Shown: positions 31,211 to 40,639 of the stretch, piece after piece
Position numbering within the stretch: position 1 is the stretch's first letter
Layout of the letters: every line of letters begins with the position of its first letter
From: Oscillospiraceae bacterium
GTDB taxonomy: Bacteria > Bacillota > Clostridia > Oscillospirales > Acutalibacteraceae
Assembly: GCA_015066005.1 (NCBI GenBank)
Contig: SVPF01000015.1
Coordinates: forward strand, 1 to 53,301
DNA: 53,301 bases
Direction: 5' to 3'
Notes under the pieces: model-generated
What the model was told of the DNA's origin: nothing
The model's database searches: none
What the model saw: the letters and a program-made list of their open reading frames with translations, nothing else
Translations under genes and position numbers: made by a program

Positions 31211-32692
31211 ATGAAACCGTTTTTAAAGGTTATTTCACTTTTTCTGATATGTATTTTTCTGCTGACAGCAACGGCCTGCAGCAGTAATGATGATGCTTAT
31301 ATATATTTTCAGCTTGATGAAGTTCCCAAAACACTCGACCCCCAAACCGCCAAAACCGATATTGAGCTGCTGATTTCGCAAAACCTTTACGAAGGGCTTA
31401 TGCGTTATAACGAAAAGGGCGAGCTTCAGCATGGTGTTGCAAAAAGCTATGAAAAACAAGGCTTAACCTACACCTTTACCTTAAGAGATAATGCAAAATG
31501 GAAAAACGGCGATAAATTAACCGCGCACGATTTTGTCTTTGCTTTTAAGCGTGCCTTAAGCTTTGACACACAGGCACCCTACGCCTCCCTTTTATACTGC
31601 ATTAAAAACGGTAAGGAGATTGCAAGCGGTGATTTGGTAAATATTGATTTAGGCGTAACCGCCGTTAACGACAAAACCCTTAAAATTGAGCTTGTTTATG
31701 ACGAACCCGACTTTTTAAAAATTCTTGCCCACCCAATTTCAATGCCCTGTAATGAAGAGTTTTTTGTTTCCTGTAAAGGCAAGTACGGGCTTGATACCGA
31801 TTTTACCCTTTCTAACGGAAGCTACCGCTTGGCAAAATGGGGCAAGGAAATTTTTGGCATAAGGCTTTATCGAAACAAGGAATATACAGGTGATTTTTAT
31901 GCTAAAAATGGGGCTGTGTTTATATCCTACAATAAGGACCTTACTGCCGCCGAAACCCTTAAACAAAACGATGCCGATATAGCATTTATAAGTTCGAACG
32001 AAATTGACACCCTAACACAAAACGGTTTTAAAACTGCCGAAACGCAAAACACCGTTTGGTTTTTAACACTTAGCCCTTCTCTGCCCGAAGCAATCAGAAA
32101 ATCCTTTGCCATGCTTGCGGGGGGGCAGGTTTATGCTTCAGCACTTACAAGCGGCACAACCCTTGCAAATTCAGTTTTTCCACCAGCCTTAAACGCAGGG
32201 GCAGGCGCTTCGGGAATGATAACCTATAACCTTGACTCTGCAAAGTCGCTTTACCTTAGCGCAATTAAGCATTTGCCTGATAAAAAGCTGCCTGAAGACT
32301 TAAAGCTTTACTATTATGACAGCGGTTTTTCAAAAAATATGGTTACCTCTATTGTTGGGCATTGGCAACACCATTTGGGCGCATATATCAATATTGAAGC
32401 GGTATCCTCCCCGCAGCTACTGGAATCACAGCTTAAAGAGCAAAGCTATTATATGGCAATATTCCCTGTTTCAGCAAATTCGGTGAGTGTAGGTGAATAT
32501 CTTACAAAGTTTGGTGTTAACTACACCAATGGCGATTTAACCGCACAGCAAATAAGCCTTTTAAGCGGCTATAACCGCATTCCCCTGGCCTTTGAAAGTA
32601 AGACAATTGCTTTTTCGGAAAACCTTTCAAACGTTAAAATGGTTAACGGCTTATCAATTGATATGTCGTTTATAGTAAAAGAGGAAGATTAA
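31211..32692 (+). CDS. Oligopeptide ABC transporter substrate-binding lipoprotein (SBP family 5)
   Basis: The 493-residue protein has a lipoprotein signal with lipobox LTATAC (Cys at about 23) and the family 5 binding-protein pattern: LDPQTAKTDIELLISQNLYEGLMRY, then YTFTLRDNAKWKNGDKLTAHDFVFAFKRAL. It should be tethered outside the membrane and bind peptides or similar solutes. No permease or ATPase genes are near, and promoter and terminator make it a single-gene unit, so it either serves a transporter elsewhere or has a sensing role. Confidence 0.88.
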   Translation: MKPFLKVISLFLICIFLLTATACSSNDDAYIYFQLDEVPKTLDPQTAKTDIELLISQNLYEGLMRYNEKGELQHGVAKSYEKQGLTYTFTLRDNAKWKNGDKLTAHDFVFAFKRALSFDTQAPYASLLYCIKNGKEIASGDLVNIDLGVTAVNDKTLKIELVYDEPDFLKILAHPISMPCNEEFFVSCKGKYGLDTDFTLSNGSYRLAKWGKEIFGIRLYRNKEYTGDFYAKNGAVFISYNKDLTAAETLKQNDADIAFISSNEIDTLTQNGFKTAETQNTVWFLTLSPSLPEAIRKSFAMLAGGQVYASALTSGTTLANSVFPPALNAGAGASGMITYNLDSAKSLYLSAIKHLPDKKLPEDLKLYYYDSGFSKNMVTSIVGHWQHHLGAYINIEAVSSPQLLESQLKEQSYYMAIFPVSANSVSVGEYLTKFGVNYTNGDLTAQQISLLSGYNRIPLAFESKTIAFSENLSNVKMVNGLSIDMSFIVKEED

Positions 32693-32696
32693 AATT

Positions 32697-32723
32697 AAAG
32701 CGACCTGAACTTCAGGTCGCTTT
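32697..32723. terminator. Bidirectional terminator
   Basis: AAAGCGACCTGAA (32697-32709) and TTCAGGTCGCTTT (32711-32723) are exact inverted copies with T and A runs outside, placed between the convergent lipoprotein gene and the aromatic operon. Confidence 0.9.
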
Positions 32724-32728
32724 TGTTT

Positions 32729-33760
32729 TTATTTAAGCGTATCGGCAATTTTATAAATAAGGTCCTTACTCTTTTCCCAACCGAGACATGGGTCGGTAAT
32801 TGACTTACCGTAGCAGTGCTCACCGATTTTTTGTGCGCCGTCCTCAATATAGCTTTCAATCATAAGACCTTTAACCATTTTTCTAATATCACTGTTGTGG
32901 TTACAGCTGTAAATAATATCCTTAGCAATGCGAATTTGTTCAAGATACTTTTTGCCCGAATTTGCGTGGTTACAGTCAACAACACAAGCAGGATTTAAAA
33001 GGTCGGTTTTAGCATAAAGATTATAAAGGTTTTGCAAATCTTCATAATGGTAGTTTGAAACACATTTGCCTGCCGAGTCAATATAACCGCGCATAATTGC
33101 GTGTGCAAGCGGGTTACCTAAGCTTGTAACCTCCCATCCACGATAAATAAAGGTGTGGGAATGCTGAGCAGCAGTAATCGAATTCATCATAACCGACAAA
33201 TCACCGCCGGTGGGGTTTTTCATACCAACAGGAACATCAATGCCACTTGCAGTTAAACGGTGCTGTTGGTTTTCAACCGAGCGCGCACCAACTGCCACAT
33301 AACCTAAAAGGTCGGAAAGATAACGGTAATTGTCAGGGTAAAGCATTTCATCGGCACAGGTGAAGCCATAATTCTTAAGTGCTGACATATGTAAATCACG
33401 AATTGCCAAAATACCCTCAAGCATATCGGGAGTTTTATCAGGGTCGGGCTGGTGAAGCATACCCTTGTAGCCATCACCTGTGGTACGGGGCTTGTTGGTA
33501 TAAATACGGGGCATAATTAAAATTTTGTCCCGAACCTCATCGGATACCTCTTTAAGTCTTCCGATATAGTCAAGCACGCTGTCCTTACTGTCAGCCGAGC
33601 ATGGACCGATTACAAGTATAAATTTATCACTTTCACCTTCAAAAATAGCTTTAACCTCGGCATCTCTTTCAGCCTTAATTTTAGCCAAATCCTCAGTTAC
33701 GGGGTAACGGGTTTTAATTTGTTGCGGTACGGGTAATTTTCTTTTGAAATCCAAATTCAT
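32729..33760 (-). CDS. aroF: 3-deoxy-7-phosphoheptulonate synthase, class I (AroFGH type)
   Basis: The 343-residue enzyme condenses PEP and erythrose-4-phosphate, the first step of the shikimate pathway. Motifs include VIGPCSADS, MPRIYTNKPRTTGDGYKG, GARSVENQQHR, VGMKNPTGGD and DCNHANSGKK with metal ligands. It is of the bacterial AroFGH type, whose members are usually feedback-inhibited by an aromatic amino acid; which one cannot be told. Although catalysing the first step, it is the last of nine genes and overlaps tyrA by four bases. Confidence 0.94.
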   Translation of the reverse strand: MNLDFKRKLPVPQQIKTRYPVTEDLAKIKAERDAEVKAIFEGESDKFILVIGPCSADSKDSVLDYIGRLKEVSDEVRDKILIMPRIYTNKPRTTGDGYKGMLHQPDPDKTPDMLEGILAIRDLHMSALKNYGFTCADEMLYPDNYRYLSDLLGYVAVGARSVENQQHRLTASGIDVPVGMKNPTGGDLSVMMNSITAAQHSHTFIYRGWEVTSLGNPLAHAIMRGYIDSAGKCVSNYHYEDLQNLYNLYAKTDLLNPACVVDCNHANSGKKYLEQIRIAKDIIYSCNHNSDIRKMVKGLMIESYIEDGAQKIGEHCYGKSITDPCLGWEKSKDLIYKIADTLK

Positions 33761-34614
33761 TTTTTATCAAACCTCTTTCGGCGGTAGGTAGAAAGGCGCA
33801 TCATTTCTCGCATACCTTCCCTATCTTCAGCTTTAATTTTATTGTATAATTCATCAAACGATTTTCTGAAGCATTCCATTTCGTAAAGCAGGTAATCCTT
33901 GTTATTTAAAAACAGTTCACTCCACATTTCGTCATTAATTTGCGCAATTCGGGTTAAATCCCTGAAGGAGTCACCCGTATAATATTCCATACCTGAAATG
34001 TTATTACAGCACATAAGCGATACCGCAATACAGTGGGTTAGCTGTGATAAAAAGGCAATCATTTTATCGTGGCTTTCAACCGACAATTCGGCAATCTGCT
34101 TAAAGCCCAAGGTTTCGCCAAGCTCACAGCAAAGCTCAATTGCCTTGTGGCTATTTTTATCAGTCGGAACAACAATATAGTTAGCATCTGAAAAATTAAC
34201 GCCGTCACTGTGTTTAACACCGCTCATTTCTCTACCTGCCATTGGGTGTGCAGCGATAAATTCAAGGTCGGGGCGCAACATATCCTGAATTTTATAAACG
34301 ATACTGCCCTTAACGCCCGTAACATCGGTAATAATCGCTCCGCTTTTTAGAAGAGACTGGTTATTTTCAATCCATTCAACAAAAATATGCGGATAAAGTG
34401 CAAAAACAACTAAATCAGCCTTGCCGATTAAAACGGCATCAAGCTCGGTTGTGCCTTCATCAATTATGCCGTTTTCAAGAGCAAACTGAATATCCTCTTC
34501 ATTTTTAGTTATTGCCGAAACCTTGAAGCCTTTTTTTCTTAGGGCTGTAGCATAGCTGCCACCCAAAAGACCAAGACCGACAATAAGTATATTTAAATCC
34601 TTACTAAGTCTCAT
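33757..34614 (-). CDS. tyrA: Prephenate dehydrogenase
   Basis: The 285-residue NAD-dependent enzyme oxidatively decarboxylates prephenate to 4-hydroxyphenylpyruvate. It has the nucleotide loop VGLGLLGGSYATALRKKGF, AHPMAGREMSGVKHSD with an active-site His, and the helical C-terminal domain (FLSQLTHCIAVSLM, SFRDLTRIA). There is no ACT domain, so tyrosine control probably acts elsewhere. It overlaps aroA by 11 bases and the DAHP synthase gene by four. Confidence 0.93.
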   Translation of the reverse strand: MRLSKDLNILIVGLGLLGGSYATALRKKGFKVSAITKNEEDIQFALENGIIDEGTTELDAVLIGKADLVVFALYPHIFVEWIENNQSLLKSGAIITDVTGVKGSIVYKIQDMLRPDLEFIAAHPMAGREMSGVKHSDGVNFSDANYIVVPTDKNSHKAIELCCELGETLGFKQIAELSVESHDKMIAFLSQLTHCIAVSLMCCNNISGMEYYTGDSFRDLTRIAQINDEMWSELFLNNKDYLLYEMECFRKSFDELYNKIKAEDREGMREMMRLSTYRRKRFDKK

Positions 34615-35824
34615 TTAAAGTAATAACCTCCGTCTTTATACCAAGGGAATTAAGCCTTTCAAAATAATCGGGAAAGCTTTTTGAAACGGCTTCGGCACCG
34701 TAAATTTCACCGCCATAAACGGATGCCACAACCGAAAGCGCCATTGCAATACGGTGGTCGTTATGGGACGAAAGAGGTAATTTGGGCGAATATAATTCAC
34801 ATTTCGGTACCGCAATTTTATTTTCAAAAACCTTTATATCACAGCCAAATTTTGAAAGCTCCTCTGCCATGGCGGCGCCACGGTCGCTTTCCTTAATTTT
34901 CAGGCGGCGTGTGCCTGTGAACACAGCACCGTTTTTAAGTGCGGCCGAAGCTATAAGCACGGGTGCCAAATCGGGACAGTCACTTATATCGAGCGTGGGG
35001 GCACCCTCCCTAATTTGAGCCAACATTTTTTTATAAACCCTGTCGCCCTGTGCACTGATTTTTGAAAGATTAGACACCACAACATTACCGCCAATTAAAT
35101 TAAAGGCTTCCAAAAACGCGGCGTTTGAATAATCACCCTCAACCTTTAAATCACGGCCTTTATAGGTTTGGTTTCCTTTTATATAAAAGGTTCGTTCATC
35201 ATAACGAGTAATTTGTACGCCAAAATCGGCAAGGGCCTTTACCGTTAAATTAAGATAAGATGCGCTTTCCAAATTACCTGTAATTTCAATAATACTGTCC
35301 TGCTGTAAAAGCGGTAATGCAAACATTAAGCCGCTTATAAATTGGCTTGAAATATCTCCGCGAACGGTGTATTTGCCGGCTGATAGCTTTCCGCAAAGTG
35401 AAAGTGAGGTTTCACCCTGCTTAAAGATTATGCCTTGGCTTTTGCAAATTTCATCATAAACTGCAAGCGGCCTTTCCATAAGGCGCTGTGAACCACCTAA
35501 GGTAAAGGGCTGACCAAATAACAAACAAAGCGGTATTAAAAAGCGTAGCGTACTGCCGCTTTCGTTACAAAAAAGCACTTGAGAAGCGGCTGTTTTATTT
35601 ATATCAATACCGCCAATAGTAACGGTATCGCCTTCAATAACAATTTTGGCTCCTAAAGCCTTTAAGCAACTAAGGGTTGCCTCAATGTCCTTTGAAAAGG
35701 CAACACCGCTTATAACGCTTTGCTTTGAAAGCGCACCGCAAATTAAAAGGCGGTGTGCCATGCTCTTACTTGGCGGTGCATTAACACGGCCAAACGCACT
35801 TGAGGGGGAAATTCTGACTATCAT
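34604..35824 (-). CDS. aroA: 3-phosphoshikimate 1-carboxyvinyltransferase (EPSP synthase)
   Basis: The 406-residue enzyme shows PPSKSMAHRLLI at the N terminus, ESGSTLRFLIPL, the LGGSQRLMERPL loop, GDISSQFISGLMFALPLL, the active-site DCPDLAPVL, and RIKESDRGAAMAEEL with HNDHRIAMAL. It adds the enolpyruvyl group to shikimate-3-phosphate. The LGGSQRLMERPL loop is unlike the LPGSKSLSNR-type segment of other enzymes only in position, so class assignment is left open. It shares one base with aroQ and overlaps tyrA by 11. Confidence 0.94.
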   Translation of the reverse strand: MIVRISPSSAFGRVNAPPSKSMAHRLLICGALSKQSVISGVAFSKDIEATLSCLKALGAKIVIEGDTVTIGGIDINKTAASQVLFCNESGSTLRFLIPLCLLFGQPFTLGGSQRLMERPLAVYDEICKSQGIIFKQGETSLSLCGKLSAGKYTVRGDISSQFISGLMFALPLLQQDSIIEITGNLESASYLNLTVKALADFGVQITRYDERTFYIKGNQTYKGRDLKVEGDYSNAAFLEAFNLIGGNVVVSNLSKISAQGDRVYKKMLAQIREGAPTLDISDCPDLAPVLIASAALKNGAVFTGTRRLKIKESDRGAAMAEELSKFGCDIKVFENKIAVPKCELYSPKLPLSSHNDHRIAMALSVVASVYGGEIYGAEAVSKSFPDYFERLNSLGIKTEVITLNET

Positions 35825-36261
35825 TATTTATCACCGCAGTTTTTAAGCAAAAAATCAATTGCTTCGTTATAACCGTCAAAGCCCTTACCTATAACCGATG
35901 CTATGCAAGCGGGGCGTATATAACTTATTTGACGGAAATCCTCACGGGTAGAAACATCCGAAATATGAACTTCTACCGTCGGCACACCTACCGATTTTAC
36001 CGCATCCAAAAGTGCGACACTTGTGTGGGTATAAGCACCGGGATTTATAATAATGCCGTCAAATTTGTTATAGGTTTTCTGAATAGCGGTTACTAGCTCT
36101 CCCTCGCAATTGGACTGAAAAAACGAAACCTTTACATTCTTTTCCTTGGCATAAGCCTTAATTTTAGCGCATAAATCCTTATAGGTTTTATTGCCGTAAA
36201 TTTTCGGCTCGCGAATACCAAGCATATTAAGGTTTGGACCGTTAATTACCAAAATTTTCAT
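35824..36261 (-). CDS. aroQ: 3-dehydroquinate dehydratase, type II
   Basis: The 145-residue dodecameric-type enzyme begins with INGPNLNMLGIREP, has the catalytic Tyr at KIYGNKTY, FFQSNCEGELVTAIQ, INPGAYTHTSVALLDA with conserved Asn, EVHISDVSTREDFR with catalytic His, and ends with the IGKGFDGY helix. It dehydrates 3-dehydroquinate to 3-dehydroshikimate. Its first 20 bases lie inside the aroE-aroK gene. Confidence 0.96.
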   Translation of the reverse strand: MKILVINGPNLNMLGIREPKIYGNKTYKDLCAKIKAYAKEKNVKVSFFQSNCEGELVTAIQKTYNKFDGIIINPGAYTHTSVALLDAVKSVGVPTVEVHISDVSTREDFRQISYIRPACIASVIGKGFDGYNEAIDFLLKNCGDK

Positions 36262-37477
36262 TTAAAAAGCCTTCTTTAATTCTTTTAAGGTTTGTATTTG
36301 TGTCGCTGTCGGCGTTAATTCTTACATCACACGACAGGCAATAGGTTGCATATCTTTCATAATAACGCTTTTCCAAAAGCTCACGGCTTGAGGAAAGGGG
36401 TCTGTCGTCAGTTGTAATAAGCAAATCAAGCGGGCGGTCAATAAAAATTATACTGCCGTTTTGCTTTAGCGCTTCAACATTTTCTCGCCTTAAAATCACA
36501 CCGCCGCCTGTTGCAATTACAAGGCCTTGTTTGGTTGATAATTCAGCAACAACCTTTGCTTCAAGGTCGCGAAAATACTCTTCACCGAACTTTTCAAAAA
36601 TTTCAGGAATAGGCATATTTGCAGCCTTTACAATTTCATCATCAGTATCAACAAAGGTTTTTCCTAATTCCTTTGATAAAAGCTTACCAAGGGTGGTTTT
36701 ACCGCAGGACGGCATACCAATGAGCACAAGACTTTGCTTATCTTTAAATATTTCATTAAAAGCGTTTGTTGTAATTTCTTTTTCTAAAAATATTTCAGCC
36801 GCCTTAACCGCTTGCATATAAAGCATATAAAGACCGCCAACAGCCTTTATTCCCTTTTTATGCGCGTCAAGCACAAGACGGGTTTTTAATGGATTATAAA
36901 CAACATCAACCACCGCTTCAATGCTTGAAAAATTTTCCAAGTTAATTGGTGTATCACTGTTATTCGGGTACATACCACAGGGGGTTGTGTTTATTATTAT
37001 TTCAGGCTTAAGCTTTAAAGCCTCGGTGTAGGTAACAAACCCTTCCCCGTCCTTGCGGGATGCAATAAAAATTTCTTTTGCACCAAGACTTTTACAAACC
37101 GCATTTGCGGTTTTTGAAGTGCCGCCGCTGCCCAAAATTAAAACAATTTTATTTTTAATTTCAATATTGTTATATTCAATTAAGCCTTTAAGACCGTAAA
37201 AATCGGTATTATAGCCATAAAGCTTACCGTTTTTATTAACTATTGTATTAACAGCACCAATGCTTTTTGCTTCAGCGCTTATTTCATCAAGGTAAGGTAT
37301 AACCGCTTCCTTATATGGAATTGTTACGTTTATACCGCAAAAATCGCGCTTTTGCATAAAAGCATCTAAATCAGGCCTTGCAATTTCAAAGAGGTCATAA
37401 TCATAATCGGTAATTTTAGAATGAACAACCTTAGAAAAGCTGTGGCCTAACTTTTCACCGATAAGTCCGTACTTCAT
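36242..37477 (-). CDS. Shikimate dehydrogenase-shikimate kinase fusion (AroE-AroK)
   Basis: The 411-residue protein joins two enzymes of the pathway. Residues 1 to about 243 are AroE: GEKLGHSFSK shikimate site, NVTIPYKEAV with catalytic Lys, YNTDFYGL with Asp, GSGGTSKTA nucleotide loop and YMLYMQAVKAAEIF with Gln. From about 250 it is AroK: LIGMPSCGKTTLGKLL Walker A, VDTDDEI, FRDLEAKVV, ATGGGVI and the lid TDDRPLSS. The two reactions are consecutive except that AroK follows AroE directly, so the fusion could channel shikimate. It overlaps aroC by four bases and aroQ by 20. Confidence 0.95.
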   Translation of the reverse strand: MKYGLIGEKLGHSFSKVVHSKITDYDYDLFEIARPDLDAFMQKRDFCGINVTIPYKEAVIPYLDEISAEAKSIGAVNTIVNKNGKLYGYNTDFYGLKGLIEYNNIEIKNKIVLILGSGGTSKTANAVCKSLGAKEIFIASRKDGEGFVTYTEALKLKPEIIINTTPCGMYPNNSDTPINLENFSSIEAVVDVVYNPLKTRLVLDAHKKGIKAVGGLYMLYMQAVKAAEIFLEKEITTNAFNEIFKDKQSLVLIGMPSCGKTTLGKLLSKELGKTFVDTDDEIVKAANMPIPEIFEKFGEEYFRDLEAKVVAELSTKQGLVIATGGGVILRRENVEALKQNGSIIFIDRPLDLLITTDDRPLSSSRELLEKRYYERYATYCLSCDVRINADSDTNTNLKRIKEGFLNENFGN

Positions 37478-38565
37478 TTAACCCACCAGTCCGTTCCGAA
37501 TTTGGCGGTCAATGCATCGCAAAGGGTAATTGCAACCATACTGTCAACCACAACACGAGCACGGTGAACAATACAGGGGTCGTGCCTACCTTTTGATTCT
37601 ATAATTGCATTAACATTTTCTTTAAAATCAACAGTAGCCTGAGGCTGTGAAATAGTAGGAGTGGGTTTCACGGCACAGCGAAAAATAACAGGCATTCCGT
37701 TTGAAATACCGCCGTTTATACCACCATTGTTATTGGTTTTAGTAACAATTTTACCGTCATTTATTTCCAAAGAATCGTTCGCTTTAGAGCCCAATAAATC
37801 GGCAATGCCAAAGCCCAAGCCAAACTCAACCCCCTTAACTGCGGGAATTGAAAAAAGCGCGTGGGAAAGCATACCTTCAAGTGTGTCAAACCAAGGCTCG
37901 CCCACACCAACGGGCAAACCCAAAACTACAGTTTCAAGCACACCGCCAACGCTGTCGCAATTAGCCCTTGCTTCTGTTATGGTCGACTGCATTTCTTGAC
38001 CTTTTTTACTGTCCAGAACAGCGAAGGTCATATTATTTATCGCATCAATTTCGGTTTCATAGTCCGAAAAAGGCGCATCACTGACACCGCCGCATTTTGA
38101 AATGTGTGTGCCAATTTTAATTCCCTTTTGCTTTAAAGCTGAAATTGCAATTGCACCCACGGCAACAATACCTGTGGTTACTCGACCGCTAAAGTGACCG
38201 CCACCACGATAATCCTCAAAACCGTGATATTTTTCATAGGCCACATAATCGGCATGGGACGGGCGGGCTAAAAACCTGTCAAGTGCATAGTCCTTCGATT
38301 TTGTGTTTTCGTTAGGTACAACAATACAAATGGGTGTGCCGGTTGTAAAGCCATTATACACTCCGCTGTATATAATATAGTCATCCGCCTCAACACGAGG
38401 GGTTGAAATTGCACCTGACGGGCGGCGGAGTGATAGCTGATGATTTATAAATTCCTCATTAACAGGTATACCTGCAGGCATACCGTCAAGCACGGCACCA
38501 ACACCTGCACCGTGGCTTTCACCGAAAACGGTAACCGTTACATTTTGTCCTAAACTGTTTTTCAT
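37474..38565 (-). CDS. aroC: Chorismate synthase
   Basis: The 363-residue FMN-dependent lyase shows the family signatures GESHGAGVGAVLDGMPAG, the RPSGAISTPRVEAD segment, GHFSGRVTTGIVAVGAIA and, near the end, CAVKPTPTISQPQATV and RHDPCIVHRARVVVDSM. It converts EPSP to chorismate. Overlaps of four bases with aroB and aroE-aroK show translational coupling. Confidence 0.97.
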   Translation of the reverse strand: MKNSLGQNVTVTVFGESHGAGVGAVLDGMPAGIPVNEEFINHQLSLRRPSGAISTPRVEADDYIIYSGVYNGFTTGTPICIVVPNENTKSKDYALDRFLARPSHADYVAYEKYHGFEDYRGGGHFSGRVTTGIVAVGAIAISALKQKGIKIGTHISKCGGVSDAPFSDYETEIDAINNMTFAVLDSKKGQEMQSTITEARANCDSVGGVLETVVLGLPVGVGEPWFDTLEGMLSHALFSIPAVKGVEFGLGFGIADLLGSKANDSLEINDGKIVTKTNNNGGINGGISNGMPVIFRCAVKPTPTISQPQATVDFKENVNAIIESKGRHDPCIVHRARVVVDSMVAITLCDALTAKFGTDWWVK

Positions 38566-39554
38566 TTTAAAATCACTTCTTTAAGCTCATCTAAATTCAT
38601 TTTTTTAATTTCATAACTGCCGATTTCCTCTACCCAAATAACCGAAATACTGTCCCCCGCTTTTTTCTTATCATGGGACATAAAATCAATTATTTTATCG
38701 GCATCAATTTCGCAAGAGGTGGGCAAATTTAGTCTTTTTAAAGCCTTCATAATACGTGGCTTTACCTCATCACTGCAAAGATAAAGCATACCAAGACCGA
38801 CACATTCACCGTGATAAAGGCTTCCAAGGTTCACGCTTTCAATTGCGTGACCGATTGTGTGCCCGAAGTTTAACACCTTCCTAACACCCTGCTCCTTTTC
38901 ATCCTCTTCTACAACCTGCCTTTTAAGGCGAAGACTTTGTTCAATAATATAATCAATATTAAGCTCATCATTTTCAAAGTGCGAAAAGAATTCACTATCA
39001 AATGTGGCGGCCATTTTAAGCGCTTCACAAAGGCCATTATTCACTTGGCGCTGTGGCAAGGTTTTTAGTGTGTCGGCATCAATTATAACTGCCTTTGGCG
39101 GATAAAACGCGCCAACAATGTTTTTAACACCGCAATAGTCAATTGCAACCTTGCCGCCAATTGAAGAATCCACCTGAGAAAGCACGGTTGTTGGAATGTT
39201 ATAAAAATCAATCCCTCGCATATAGGATGCGGCGGCAAAGCCAGCCATATCACCCGTCACACCGCCACCAACGGCAACAACGCAGTCGCTTCTTGTAAAG
39301 CCGTTTTTAACAAGCTGCGTTAAAATTGCCTGATAAGTGTCAAAATTTTTGGATTCCTCGCCCTGTAAAAAGGTGTAAATATGGCCTTCCTTACATTGAG
39401 CCGCTACAGCTTTAGCATAATTTTCGGGTACGCCGCTATCGGTTACAACAAGCACCTTGCGGTCAAGATTTAAATACTCTTTTAAATCGTTTAAAACGCC
39501 GCGGCTTATAACAATGTTATATTCCCCTACGGATGTTTTGGTTTTAAGTATCAT
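38562..39554 (-). CDS. aroB: 3-dehydroquinate synthase
   Basis: The 330-residue NAD- and metal-dependent enzyme shows VVAVGGGVTGDMAGFAAASYMRGI, the NIPTTVLSQVDSSIGGKVAID stretch, and FGHTIGHAIE with metal-binding histidines. It cyclises DAHP to 3-dehydroquinate. It overlaps pheA and aroC by four bases each. Confidence 0.97.
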   Translation of the reverse strand: MILKTKTSVGEYNIVISRGVLNDLKEYLNLDRKVLVVTDSGVPENYAKAVAAQCKEGHIYTFLQGEESKNFDTYQAILTQLVKNGFTRSDCVVAVGGGVTGDMAGFAAASYMRGIDFYNIPTTVLSQVDSSIGGKVAIDYCGVKNIVGAFYPPKAVIIDADTLKTLPQRQVNNGLCEALKMAATFDSEFFSHFENDELNIDYIIEQSLRLKRQVVEEDEKEQGVRKVLNFGHTIGHAIESVNLGSLYHGECVGLGMLYLCSDEVKPRIMKALKRLNLPTSCEIDADKIIDFMSHDKKKAGDSISVIWVEEIGSYEIKKMNLDELKEVILK

Positions 39555-40639
39555 AAAACGACTTCCTTTTCGAAGTTACCGATAATTCTTAAATCACTGC
39601 ACTTTTCTTTAAGCTCAGAAAGCATTTTCTTACCCTCATTACTGTTAATATTACCTTCGCCTTCAACAAAGAAATAATAATTCCAAATAAGCTCTTTAGT
39701 AGGACGGCTTTTAAGCGCCTTAAGGTTAAAGCCGTTTTCACCGATAATAGAAATTGCTTTACCGAGTGAACCTGCTTCGTTAGTAACCGTAAACAGTAAA
39801 ATAAAATGGTTGTCTGCCTTTGAGGGCGCTTTTGCTGTGCGAGAAAATACCGCAAAGCGTGTTGTGTTATTACTGCTTTGATTAATATGTGCTTCAAGTT
39901 TTACAAGACCGTGCTTTTCGGCAGCTTCTTCACTTGCAATAGCCGCAATATCAAGTCTGCCGCTTTCGGCTACCTGCTTTGCCGCAACCGCAGTGTTGAC
40001 AGCTTCAATTGCCTTAAAGCCGTGCTTTTTAATATAATCATTACACTGCCCCAAGGCTTGCGGATGGCTTATAACCTCTTTTATACTCGAAAGAGAAGCC
40101 CCCTTATTTGCCAAAAGGTTTTGTATAACCGAAATATCATAAACGCCGTTTATGTAAAGGGGACCGAAAAACGCAAGGTCCATTACCTGACCCACATCCC
40201 CGTTAAAGCTGTTTTCAATGGGTAAAATTACACAGTCACAAACGCCGTCAACTACTGAATTATAAGCCGACTTAAAATCAGGATAAGGTACGGCTTCGGC
40301 ATCGGGAAAAACCTTATTTGCCGCAATATTGGCAAACGCACCCTCTACACCGCTGAAGGCAACCTTCATACCCTCTAAAAGCCTGTGCTGATAGCGCTTT
40401 GAAACATCCATATTATGTGTTATAAAATCAACATAATATGATTTAATTTCCTCATCAGTAAAAGCGGCAACGTTACGGGCAAGCACCTCCGCCTCACGCT
40501 GAGCATCGTATACCTGAATGCCGTGAAGCTTTTTATATTCGGCCACAACCCTTGCGGCTTGCATTCTTTCCAAGAAAAGCTGACGCATTTGGGTGTCTAC
40601 TTCGTTGATTTTCTGCCTTGCTTTTTCAAGGTCGGTCAT
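39551..40639 (-). CDS. pheA: Bifunctional chorismate mutase / prephenate dehydratase
   Basis: The 362-residue P-protein has an AroQ-type chorismate mutase helix bundle (about 1-85; LEKARQKINEVDTQMRQLFLERM, VYDAQREAEVL), a prephenate dehydratase domain (VAFSGVEGAFANIAA to the catalytic NNTTRFAVFSR) and a C-terminal ACT domain. The phenylalanine-binding ESRP motif reads KSRP, and GALV reads GSLG. Feedback by phenylalanine is expected for the family. The product is phenylpyruvate. It overlaps the aminotransferase and aroB genes by four bases each. Confidence 0.95.
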   Translation of the reverse strand: MTDLEKARQKINEVDTQMRQLFLERMQAARVVAEYKKLHGIQVYDAQREAEVLARNVAAFTDEEIKSYYVDFITHNMDVSKRYQHRLLEGMKVAFSGVEGAFANIAANKVFPDAEAVPYPDFKSAYNSVVDGVCDCVILPIENSFNGDVGQVMDLAFFGPLYINGVYDISVIQNLLANKGASLSSIKEVISHPQALGQCNDYIKKHGFKAIEAVNTAVAAKQVAESGRLDIAAIASEEAAEKHGLVKLEAHINQSSNNTTRFAVFSRTAKAPSKADNHFILLFTVTNEAGSLGKAISIIGENGFNLKALKSRPTKELIWNYYFFVEGEGNINSNEGKKMLSELKEKCSDLRIIGNFEKEVVL

